From: Skermanella pratensis
GTDB lineage: Bacteria; Pseudomonadota; Alphaproteobacteria; Azospirillales; Azospirillaceae
DNA: 64,000 nt
Direction of reading: 5' to 3'
Assembly: GCF_008843145.1 (NCBI RefSeq)
Contig: NZ_CP030265.1
Span: 453,501 to 517,500 of the forward strand
The stretch's first letter is position 1; the number at the start of each line of letters is the position of its first letter. A program made the position numbers and the translations under genes. This document shows positions 17,967-26,752 of the stretch, one piece after another. The notes beneath the pieces are model-generated. The model was not told the DNA's origin and made no database searches. It saw only the letters and a program-made list of their open reading frames with translations.

Positions 17967-18107
17967 GATGAGAATGCTTCCTGCGATCGCTAGGCAATTA
18001 CTGCGCCGGACTGCCTTGGGCTGGACCCGCGCATCCACGCGCAAACCGACGTGATGAAACCTTCACACTGATGCCTCGTCGAAATCCCTGTCCAGAGCTA
18101 CCAATCC

Positions 18108-19637
18108 CTATCCCCCCTCGGGTGGCGGCGATCCGGCGGCCAGCACGATCCGTTCCAGCTCGTCGATCTCCGCATCGGTGAGCTCCGGGAACAGCTTGGC
18201 CCGTTTGTCCTTGCCGATGCGGCCATGCTGCATCGCCAGCCGGACCAGCAGGGCGGCCTTCCGGTTCGGCATGTCGATGCGATCCATCACGCCGGCCATG
18301 GCGCGATCGAAGACCTCCACGAACAGGACCTCCTCCTTGAGGTCCCGCCGCACCGTATCCATGACGCGGTCGTACAGGTACTCGGCCTGGGGCGTCGCAT
18401 CGAAGTAGCGGTAGAGATGGTCGGTACGGTTCCGGACGGTGATGGCCGGCCCGTTCTCCGACCCGCCGGGCTCCCAGGCCCAATCCAGGTAAGGTGCTAT
18501 CGAGCGGGAAAAGCGCTCCAGGGCCGCGTCGTAGGCTGCCTGGTTCCGCACGATCGACGCCGAGACCGGGAACAGGATGCCCGGCGGGGTGAAGCCGGAC
18601 CCGTCCAGCGTGTGGTGGATGAGATAGCGATGGATGCGCCCGTTCCCGTCCTCGAAGGGGTGGATGAACACGAAGGCGAAGGCGATCACCGCCGCAGCCA
18701 GCACGGGATCGATCCCGGCGCCTTTCAGCCGGCCGACGAGCGCCGCGAAGCCGGCCATGAGGGGGCGGACATCCCCGGGTTTCGGGCAGATGAAGTGAAC
18801 GACCTCCCGATGGCCCGTCAAGGATTCGCCGACGAAGTCCTGGAAGTCGCGCCACCCGGCCGCCGCGTAACGGGGATCGACGATGACGTTCTGCAGCCGG
18901 GTCTGGTCTCTCTCGCTGGTCGGGTCGAAGTCACGGACGGACCGCAGGGCTTCGATGAACCGCTCCGCCTTCGCACCGCTGGCCGTCTCGCTCTCGATCG
19001 CGAATGTCTCCTTGGTCTCCTTGGTGTAGAGATAGGTGATCGCGCGGGCGAGGATCCGCGGATCGCAACCCCGCACCAGCGCCTCGGCCTCGGCCCGGAT
19101 GTCCGACCGCAGGAGCGACTCGATCTGCGCCGTCCGGCGGATAATCGGGCACAGGGCAGGCGTGCCGAGAAGGTTGTCCGTGAAGCGGTGCCGCCGCGAT
19201 GGGTTACTGGGCAGCACGATGTGCTTCTCCGGAGACAGCGCGGGCGTGTAGCCGACCGGGCCGGCATCCGGAAGATCGAGCCGATCACCGGTCAACCACT
19301 CATAGAAGAACCAGGCGCGCCGGGCGAAGGCCCCGTTCGGCTCACGACGGACCCAGGCTTCGAGGTCCGCCTTCGCCATGCGCTCGAACGCCAGCGTCAG
19401 GACCGCGAGGTCCGTCGGCTCGTAGCGGAGCGCGAACTTCAGGTCCATTTCCGGTGAGTCGCCGTAGTCGTAGGAACCCAGGTAGCGCTCTACGATGCGG
19501 TCGGCCTCCACAAGCTGCCGCCGCCGGCCGCTGCCGACGATGGAGATCACGCTCGGCCTCGGCACCGGCAGGTCGAAGCGAGCCACCAGCCCCATCAACC
19601 CGGTGTAGCGCTCGCCATCGAGCAAGGTGTCCGGCAT
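18108..19637 (-). CDS. Fic-domain protein (AMPylation/filamentation enzyme)
   Basis: The 509-residue protein carries the Fic core motif HPFEDGNGRIHR at about residues 325-336, complete for the HPFx(D/E)GNGRxxR active site, so it should transfer a nucleotide (usually AMP) to a hydroxyl side chain of a target. An upstream TFAIESE segment fits the (S/T)xxxE inhibitory helix of self-inhibited class II Fic proteins. The N-terminal half (RAWFFYEWLTG and LCPIIRRT) is an accessory domain seen in large Fic proteins, followed by a C-terminal region with a winged-helix look. The start at 19637 (MPDTLLDGERY) has GGGAG six bases upstream. It stands alone between repeat-rich regions. Targets cannot be inferred. 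Confidence 0.85.
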   Translation of the reverse strand: MPDTLLDGERYTGLMGLVARFDLPVPRPSVISIVGSGRRRQLVEADRIVERYLGSYDYGDSPEMDLKFALRYEPTDLAVLTLAFERMAKADLEAWVRREPNGAFARRAWFFYEWLTGDRLDLPDAGPVGYTPALSPEKHIVLPSNPSRRHRFTDNLLGTPALCPIIRRTAQIESLLRSDIRAEAEALVRGCDPRILARAITYLYTKETKETFAIESETASGAKAERFIEALRSVRDFDPTSERDQTRLQNVIVDPRYAAAGWRDFQDFVGESLTGHREVVHFICPKPGDVRPLMAGFAALVGRLKGAGIDPVLAAAVIAFAFVFIHPFEDGNGRIHRYLIHHTLDGSGFTPPGILFPVSASIVRNQAAYDAALERFSRSIAPYLDWAWEPGGSENGPAITVRNRTDHLYRYFDATPQAEYLYDRVMDTVRRDLKEEVLFVEVFDRAMAGVMDRIDMPNRKAALLVRLAMQHGRIGKDKRAKLFPELTDAEIDELERIVLAAGSPPPEGG

Positions 19638-19887
19638 GCTGGGCTCCCGGGATCGAAAAACTTTCACGGTTGGTCGGCCGCCTGCGGAAATCTTCACGAT
19701 TCCACGGAAAAGTTCAAGAATCGAGCGCCGGCCGCAAAATCCTTCAAGCCGGGTCGGCCCGGCAACAGCGAAAACGTTTCATGGCGACCCGAGTCTTCCC
19801 CTTCTTCCTGCGCGGCCTTGCCCGCCCCCAAAGGCCGCCGGTCGAACCGCTCCGGTCCATGCAGCCTGCCGTTCCACTCGCCGCGAT
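19638..19887. other. Gene-free flank of the Fic gene
   Basis: I see no coding sequence here. The part just upstream of the Fic start should hold its promoter. The region continues into a 67-base tandem repeat and then a long inverted repeat before the IS110-family gene, so 19638-20307 as a whole appears to be non-coding and shaped by repeats. Confidence 0.4.
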
Positions 19888-20022
19888 GCGTTGGGCCACG
19901 GCCGAACCTTCGGTCTGATGCAGGGCCGAGGTGATGCGGGCCGTCGATCACAACGCGTAGGGCCACGGCCGAACCTCGGTTTGACGCAGGGCGGAGTTGA
20001 TGTGGGCCGTCGGTCGTAGCAA
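19888..20022. repeat. Two-copy tandem repeat of about 67 bases
   Basis: The copy starting at 19888 (GCGTTGGGCCACGGCCGAAC) and that starting at 19955 (GCGTAGGGCCACGGCCGAAC) agree along most of their length, including the common core GATG(C/T)GGGCCGTCG near the end. The copies are diverged by point changes and a one-base gap. No gene is seen in or beside them. Confidence 0.75.
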
Positions 20023-20151
20023 CTGTTTTTGTGAGCCGCATCGTTGGGTGTGGATATACAACTTCAAGCAGCATGCATGGTCACGGGAAGACGCCGCCGT
20101 CAGCGGTTTGCCGCGGCGGTTGTCGGACGTGCTCTTGGCCGCCCCCACCTC

Positions 20152-20256
20152 GGTCCAGCGGGCGGCGGGCGGAGCGGCCATCAAGGACGCTGCGCGCCGC
20201 TCCGCGGTGGCCTTCGGCCCTCCTTGACCGCCGCTCCGCCCGCCGCCCGCTGGACC
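20152..20256. repeat. 27-bp perfect inverted repeat forming a very long hairpin
   Basis: Arms at 20152-20178 and 20230-20256 are exact reverse complements (start GGTCCAGCGGGCGGCGGGCG). The 51-base spacer itself starts and ends with ATCAAGGA and TCCTTGA, so pairing continues past two mismatched bases. It lies about 50 bases downstream of the IS110-family transposase stop. It could be a transposon-associated terminator or a separate palindromic element; IS110 elements do not usually have such terminal repeats. Confidence 0.75.
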
Positions 20257-20307
20257 CTCAGGTCGGGACGGAGGGATGGTGCCGCCGGTCGAACAAAGGG
20301 ATGGGGC

Positions 20308-21475
<1,168 letters not shown>

Positions 21476-21582
21476 CCCCCCGACAAAACCTCTATACAAC
21501 GTCACCAAAAGACAAGGTTGGGCCCATGGCCCAACGCATCGGTTCGGCTGCTCCGGACGGATCGACCTGGACGGAAACCGCC

Positions 21583-22656
21583 CTAGGCGGGTTCCTCTAC
21601 CATTCTACGTTGACTCCTGACCAAGTTTGAAAACCACAGCACAAGACGCTCCGATATGTCGCCCCCCTCGCACCGCTGACGCATCATTTCAAACATCGCC
21701 CGCTTTAAATGTTCACCATTGCCGTGCGTGCGCTGAAGCACAGCAGTTATATAGCGGTCCAAAGCCTTAACCACTTCCTGCTGTGTTTCGATCAGCCCAA
21801 CCTCCCGCTGGCACCAATCTGCGAAATGCTCCATCCATTCTCGAAAATGAGAGCTGACCTTGCCCTCATAGCGTCGGCGGATGTCAAACACCTGATCCCA
21901 AGTCGCCACGGCCTGCGCCTCTCCGATGAAATCGATCTGCCAAGCGGGCAAGGGAAACGGCCCAGCGCCGCCGCCTTCGAAGGGGCGGCTGCCCATCAGA
22001 GAAACTTCGGCGCGCTCCTGACCGTATGGATCGAAGCAGCGGCGCCGGTGACCATCACCGTCGCAGATTACATCTGCGACGTTCTTGTAGGCGCGGTTGC
22101 ATTTGCCGCCCATTGGGGCAAGGTTTCGAAGATTAGCACCAGCGAATGGGTATAGAGTTCTCGGCAAATAGTGGTCCAGGTCCTCGCGCGCGAGCCCGGG
22201 GGCTTCAAAGATTTCGATCCCACAGAAAGGGCAGCACCTTCCAGGGAGTTCGGCGAAGATCACTTCGTACTGCCGGTCACGGACCTTCAGGCTCTTCAGC
22301 ATGGCGAACGCTGCGTCAAACAAGGCTTTCGTCGGCTTTCTGATCCGGGCGGGAAGCGTGTCCAACCGGGGACATGCGGTCGCACCGTCGAATACATCCG
22401 GGATTTTGTTCTGAGCTTCCAGCGCAAGCAGGATCTTGCCCCTTTGGCGCGGACCGAGTTCTTGAACGGCGGTGCAGAATGCATTGTACGCGGTCTTAAG
22501 CGCTTCCCGGTCAGCTAGTTCCACGCGCATTTCATGCGACCAGTCCGGCGCGGTATTTCCTTGATCAAATGCTTTAAGCCCTGCCTTCACCTTAGCATAG
22601 ATCGCGTCATGCACCCAGTTCTCGACGGTTGCTGATATTGGGTAGACATTCAGCAT
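21583..22656 (-). CDS. HNH endonuclease partner of the restriction-associated ATPase
   Basis: The 357-residue protein has a zinc-finger HNH core: C142-P-F-C145, D161-H162 in REDLDHYLP, an Asn-rich ANLRNLAPMGGKCN stretch and N187 following C186, with a further Cys at 207. HNH nucleases of this layout cut nucleic acids. The ATG begins directly after the stop codon of the upstream AAA ATPase gene (TAAATG), so the two are co-translated. An ABC-like ATPase plus HNH nuclease is the arrangement of PtuA/PtuB in Septu and of retron effectors; this protein is larger than most PtuB. The stop lies at the edge of the IS110-family element, so a few C-terminal residues may have been altered by that insertion. 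Confidence 0.75.
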   Translation of the reverse strand: MLNVYPISATVENWVHDAIYAKVKAGLKAFDQGNTAPDWSHEMRVELADREALKTAYNAFCTAVQELGPRQRGKILLALEAQNKIPDVFDGATACPRLDTLPARIRKPTKALFDAAFAMLKSLKVRDRQYEVIFAELPGRCCPFCGIEIFEAPGLAREDLDHYLPRTLYPFAGANLRNLAPMGGKCNRAYKNVADVICDGDGHRRRCFDPYGQERAEVSLMGSRPFEGGGAGPFPLPAWQIDFIGEAQAVATWDQVFDIRRRYEGKVSSHFREWMEHFADWCQREVGLIETQQEVVKALDRYITAVLQRTHGNGEHLKRAMFEMMRQRCEGGDISERLVLWFSNLVRSQRRMVEEPA

Positions 22657-24282
22657 TTATTCTGTAATTCCCGATTCTTCAAGTTGACGCAATCTGTCGG
22701 CAAGAAAGGCCTTCTCGAATGAAGAGCCTAGAGTAGCTATCGCTTCTCGTAATTGTTCGGCCGTGCCGGACTCCATCAGGCGCTGGATCTCATCCCGCGC
22801 GAGCTGCGAGATCGGCGGCGTCACCCCGAAGCAGTGAGCGAGTATTCGATCGAATGTCGCGCCGTACGTCTCGACCGGGGGGTGCACCACGGCGATTTTG
22901 CCGTCCGGCTTCGAAAAGACATGAACCTGGGTCCGGTGGAGGTCGGATGGCACGAATGGCGCGTGCGAGGTGAGGAGAACCTCCTGGTCGCCTCGCCCCT
23001 CGACCGGTAACTCGAGAAGCCGTTTGACGAATTTCACGCGCCAGAGCGGGTTAAAATGGGATTCTGGCTCGTCGAGAATGAATATGGCGTTACTTTGCAA
23101 GATCATCGCAAAGACACCTAATACTTGAGCTTGTTGATGTTCTCCATCCGAAAGGGAGACATAATCAAGTGAGCTGTTTATGACTTGTTCGTCACCGCGA
23201 TAGAAGCGGACTTGCTCAAATCTGAATATCTTCTCCTCATCCTGAGGTTCAGGCAATTTCGAGGCGAATCTTCGCGTTTTGATTTCCTTTCTTAACCTAT
23301 CCCTCGCCTTGTTGGGGATGGCTAGATCATTTAGAAGCGCGAGTTTGTGGAAGGCGCGATAAAGGGCAATCGGGCTGGAGAAGTTCTTAGCGAACACCGC
23401 ACGGGTCGCGTCATTGACGAGGAAGTCCAAGACGTAGATCTCGAGCCTGGGGTCATAAGACCAACAGGTCGCGGCGGCCTTGAATGCCTCAATGTAACCC
23501 TCAAGCTCGTTGGTAAGCTGGACGCCTTTCCGACGATCGCTCCTGCGCCGTTTTGTGCGCAACCGAGGCAAGTGGTTGAGCTGAATAATGCACCGGAAGG
23601 AGGCTATTCGATCTAGTCCTGCGTGTTTGAGTATCGATCTCTGCACGTCATGCGTACCAAGCAGCAGGTTAGCAACCAGGACCTCAAGATGAGTGCTGTA
23701 GTCAATAAGCAGCAAGCGATTGTCTGCTACCTTTGAGTCTGGGTCTTCGAAGGCGGCCTCCCGGACATCCCTCGCGTAGCCCGCCCGGCTAACAAAAAAG
23801 GGAAGGCTCAGGGTCTCATTGTCTCCGGACGTATAGCCGACGATTAACGAGGGGAGCCGGCCGCCGAAACCGGTGTGCTTGATCGGGATCTCCTCCCAAT
23901 CTCCGTCCTTCTGCACGGCCATCTCAAGCGGCAAGATCCGCGTCCCCTTTTTGCGCCGCTGCAGGCGTACGTGCTCGGCGGCGGCCGATCCATCGCTCGA
24001 CACGAGGTATTCAAGCGTGAACAACGTGGACTTGTCGGCAACGTCCCGCTCCTGGTCCGGCGCGTGGGCGCACCAAGCCGACTGGAATATCTCGGCAAGG
24101 AGCTGGAGCAGCTGCGACTTGCCCGAACCATTCGGCCCAATGAGGCAATGTGGCGAAAGCACGCCATTTGCGGTGCCCCTCAACTCTCCATCGGATCCTG
24201 CTCCTTCAAAATCGACGTCGAGCTCATCAAGGAGACCGCCACAGCTCGTCGCCTGCATGACAGAGAGTCGCAGTAGCTTCAT
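22657..24282 (-). CDS. Restriction-system-associated AAA/ABC-type ATPase
   Basis: The 541-residue ATPase has Walker A GPNGSGKS at 49-56, an ABC-like signature LSDGEHQ at 377-383 and Walker B AIFILDEPESHFNP at 399-412, with a 320-residue insert between, as in SMC-like defence ATPases. The layout matches the family of AAA ATPases found inside type I restriction loci. Its start overlaps the hsdS stop by four bases (ATGA) and its stop touches the HNH start, so it is part of one translationally coupled operon. It probably senses a trigger and controls the HNH nuclease. Base composition is lower in GC than the chromosome, consistent with transfer. All motifs are intact. Confidence 0.85.
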   Translation of the reverse strand: MKLLRLSVMQATSCGGLLDELDVDFEGAGSDGELRGTANGVLSPHCLIGPNGSGKSQLLQLLAEIFQSAWCAHAPDQERDVADKSTLFTLEYLVSSDGSAAAEHVRLQRRKKGTRILPLEMAVQKDGDWEEIPIKHTGFGGRLPSLIVGYTSGDNETLSLPFFVSRAGYARDVREAAFEDPDSKVADNRLLLIDYSTHLEVLVANLLLGTHDVQRSILKHAGLDRIASFRCIIQLNHLPRLRTKRRRSDRRKGVQLTNELEGYIEAFKAAATCWSYDPRLEIYVLDFLVNDATRAVFAKNFSSPIALYRAFHKLALLNDLAIPNKARDRLRKEIKTRRFASKLPEPQDEEKIFRFEQVRFYRGDEQVINSSLDYVSLSDGEHQQAQVLGVFAMILQSNAIFILDEPESHFNPLWRVKFVKRLLELPVEGRGDQEVLLTSHAPFVPSDLHRTQVHVFSKPDGKIAVVHPPVETYGATFDRILAHCFGVTPPISQLARDEIQRLMESGTAEQLREAIATLGSSFEKAFLADRLRQLEESGITE

Positions 24283-25556
24283 GTCGACTTCCTGAAGAAT
24301 TTCATTGCTTGATCTTCGTCGCTGTAACGTTGTTCGAGCTTCGGATCCGCTCCGGCGAGCAGGTCAAAAATCGCGTCCTTTAGGCTTTCATAGTCGCTCG
24401 GCACCTGATCGCGCACGGTCGCGAAGGTGAGGCCGTTATCCGGCCAGTGATCCAGCATCTCGATCAAGATGTTCACTGTGGATCCTTTCTCAACCCGTCC
24501 ACGATCGGAGCGGTGCGTGCGCACATCCGCGTCATTTAGGAGGAGCGTTGGAGCCGGTTCGCCTCTGGCGGCCGGCACAAGTCGCCCTTCGAACGCCTTA
24601 CGAATAGCGGACGCCTCGGCCGCATCCGCCGTATCTATAGCCGAGAGAGCTTGGGTTCGCACGGCCTCGGTCCAACGCGTTTGGTCCTCATAGGCCCTGA
24701 GGGCCGCTCGAGCATCATCGGCGTTTGGCAACCGGATAGGTAGGCCGCTCAGTTTCGTTTTGCTGATGGATGCGAGATTCGTTGTCTGCTTCGCTTCCGA
24801 CAGAAAGTAGTCGCGACCCAGTTCGTTCGCGTAGAGCGAAATGAACTCGGGCGGGAACTCGCGATCGCTCAGACGGGCACGAAAAACGTGATTCTGATGA
24901 ATGCAATCGGGTATCTCATCGTTCCAAACCCACCCTCGCCCCAGCTTGTCGCTGTCTCCTCCTTCGTTCATGAGGATGTCCCCCGGCAATAGCTTATACC
25001 GCTGCGCTTCGGCGGGAGAGACGAGAACGTCTCTGACCTCCTCCAAATCTAACCAGCCGCGCTGCACATTCGCGACGCGTAAATAGGGACGAGGCACCAA
25101 CTCGGCTCCGCCATACCGCTTCCCTAGAGTGAGCCCGCCCTGAATGTCGGCAATATCGCCGAGCGTCACTTGGCGCGCCGGCCTGCTTTTGTCCCATCGG
25201 CCGGACAATGCTTTGAGCAGTACCGCCCGCTTGTATGCATCAAGCAAAGACACGACGGACCTGAGGTCCGTCCGGGCGCTGTTTAGTACTTGGGCGATCG
25301 CGGCGAGCCACCTGGAGATCGCCCGCTGCTCCGAAACCGGCGGCAAGAAGACCTCGAGTTGCAGCAGGGCTGCAAGTTCGATGCTTTCGACCGTCGTGCC
25401 GGGTTTCGCGGTACGGCGCAGGATTTCATGTTCGAGGTAGGTGAGTTGTTGCTGCAGAAAGAAGGGGTCGACGTCCGACGCCGGCGTCAGCGCACGGATG
25501 TCCTGATTGACGACGACCGGAACCGCGGTGACCGCCACCGGAAGCGTACGGGCTAA
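24279..25556 (-). pseudogene. hsdS: hsdS, 3' part (type I specificity subunit interrupted by an IS)
   Basis: The open frame of about 420 codons holds the rest of the first target-recognition region, the conserved helical spacer (PPVSEQRAISRWLAAIAQVLNSA split here), a full second recognition domain (VTLGDIADIQGGLTLGKRY, LLPGDILMNEGGD) and the C-terminal helix (AIRKAFEGRLVPA). It is followed by an extra C-terminal 80 residues. The frame enters from the left end of the IS at 25556 and has only a GTG (25538) as internal start. Joined to the 5' part at 26423 it gives RSGILARTLPVAVTAV in one frame. A half protein could still be made and, since half-HsdS proteins can dimerise, partial function is possible. 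Confidence 0.85.
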
Positions 25557-25562
25557 GAGTGC

Positions 25563-26040
25563 CTAACATAACCATCGTTCGACGAAGCGGAAGGTGATGA
25601 GGGCTGCGGCGAGGTGATTGAAGGCGGCAAAGATATCGATCCGGCGTTCGTAGCGCACGGAGATCCGCCGGAATCGGGCGAACCATGCCAAGGTGCGTTC
25701 GACCTTCCAGCGGTGCCGGCCGAGCCGTTCGCTGTTTTCGATGCCGCGGCGCGCGATGCGGGGAATGATGGCGCGCCGGCGCAAGGCGCGGCGGCAGCGG
25801 GAGAAATCATAACCCTTGTCGGCGTGGAGCTTGGCGGGACGGCGGCGGGGCCGTCCGGCGCACTGGCGAATGGCCGGGATGGCGTCCACCGTGGCCTCCA
25901 GCATGCGGCTGTCGTGGACGTTGGCGGCCGACAGGGTCACGGCCAACGGGATGCCATTGGCGTCGATGACGACGTGGCGCTTGGAGCCCGGCTTGCCGCG
26001 GTCGGTCGGGTTCGGCCCGGTCTCCCGGCCCCCCTTTTTG
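25563..26040 (-). CDS. IS5/IS427-type transposase, second frame (orfB)
   Basis: This frame encodes the C-terminal half of the DDE transposase: KKGGRETGPNPTDRGKPG, HVVIDANGIPLAVTLSAANV, the ADKGYD motif with the second Asp, and the ERLGRHRWKVERTLAWF region with the catalytic Glu. It has no start of its own and is expected to be made by -1 frameshifting at AAAAAGGGGGG (minus strand, 26039-26029), shifting GCA-AAA-AGG to GGC-AAA-AAG. The stop is at 25563, close to the left inverted repeat. Confidence 0.85.
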
Positions 26041-26368
26041 CCGGGACGCTGGCGCTGTCCAGCGCCGCCCGGCTCCAGTCGATCGCGTTGGCCTTGCCCA
26101 GCCGGTCCAGAAGAACGTGGTGCAACGTCTCCCAGACCCCCGCGGACTGCCAGTCGCGCAACCGCCGCCAGCAGGTCATGCCCGAGCCACAGCCCATCTC
26201 TTGCGGCAGCATCTCCCACGGAATGCCACTTTTCAACACGAACAGGATGCCGGTCAGCGCCGCCCGGTCATCGACCGGCGGCCGACCACCTTTCGGACGG
26301 GGCGGACGGGACGGCAACAGCGGCGCCACGACCGCCCACAGCTCATCGCTGACAAGGGGTTTCGCCAT
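25937..26368 (-). CDS. IS5/IS427-type transposase, first frame (orfA)
   Basis: The 143-codon frame begins MAKPLVSDELWAVVAPLLP and contains the DUF4096 domain (PKGGRPPVDDRAALTGILF, LKSGIPWEMLPQEMGCGSG) and the first catalytic Asp in LDSASVPAK. It carries the slippery sequence near codon 110. The residues after that point (GAGRPGRTRPT onward) are the out-of-frame read-through product, not a conserved domain. The frameshifted fusion with orfB is the working transposase. Confidence 0.88.
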   Translation of the reverse strand: MAKPLVSDELWAVVAPLLPSRPPRPKGGRPPVDDRAALTGILFVLKSGIPWEMLPQEMGCGSGMTCWRRLRDWQSAGVWETLHHVLLDRLGKANAIDWSRAALDSASVPAKRGAGRPGRTRPTAASRAPSATSSSTPMASRWP

Positions 26369-26422
26369 GCCCTTCAGATAGGCGGCGCCAGCCTCTCATC
26401 AAGGTTTTGTTAGACGCTCTAA

Positions 26423-26674
26423 GATGCCGCTGCGGGTGACCATCAGGATCGAACCCGGAGGGATCACCTCCAGTCCCGTCTCCCTTATCGCGCGTTCGGT
26501 CACCTTGTCGGTTGCCGAATCGATGATCGTGCGCTTCATGTCCTTTGGCGAAATCCACGGCACGACGCCGTTAGACCAATAGGCCGTATGCGACTTGGTC
26601 GGCGTGCCGCCGCCGCGCCAAACGCCAAGCCGGTGAAGTGGGGCTTTAATCCAGTGGTCGGGTGCCGAAATCAT
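26423..26674 (-). pseudogene. hsdS: hsdS, 5' part (separated by IS427-type insertion)
   Basis: The start at 26674 (MISAPDHWIKAPLHRLGVW) has GGAG about ten bases upstream; a TTG at 26731 is an alternative. It encodes the front of the first target-recognition domain with the typical GGTPTKSHTAYWSNGVVPW, ISPKDMKRTIIDSATDKVT and PGSILMVTRSGIL. The frame is cut by the IS after RSGIL and then meets a stop inside the element. The gene follows hsdM on the same strand after a gap of about 80 bases. As it stands the specificity subunit cannot be made in one piece. Confidence 0.85.
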
Positions 26675-26752
26675 ATATTGCGCGCTCCAAGGCGCGCGAG
26701 GCAATGAGCCGGCACATTGCCTTTTTTGCAACTTATATGAGAAATCACGATT

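Larger units (their letters stand above)
25557..26419 (-). mobile_element. IS5-family (IS427-type) insertion sequence, complete, in hsdS
   Basis: The 863-bp element has 17-bp terminal inverted repeats matching at 14 positions (GAGTGCCTAACATAACC at 25557-25573 against GAGCGTCTAACAAAACC read inward from 26419). It is flanked by a 3-bp target duplication TAA (25554-25556 and 26420-26422), in keeping with the TNA target habit of this group. Removing it with one TAA copy restores the hsdS frame exactly, so insertion is recent or at least not followed by decay. Confidence 0.93.
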
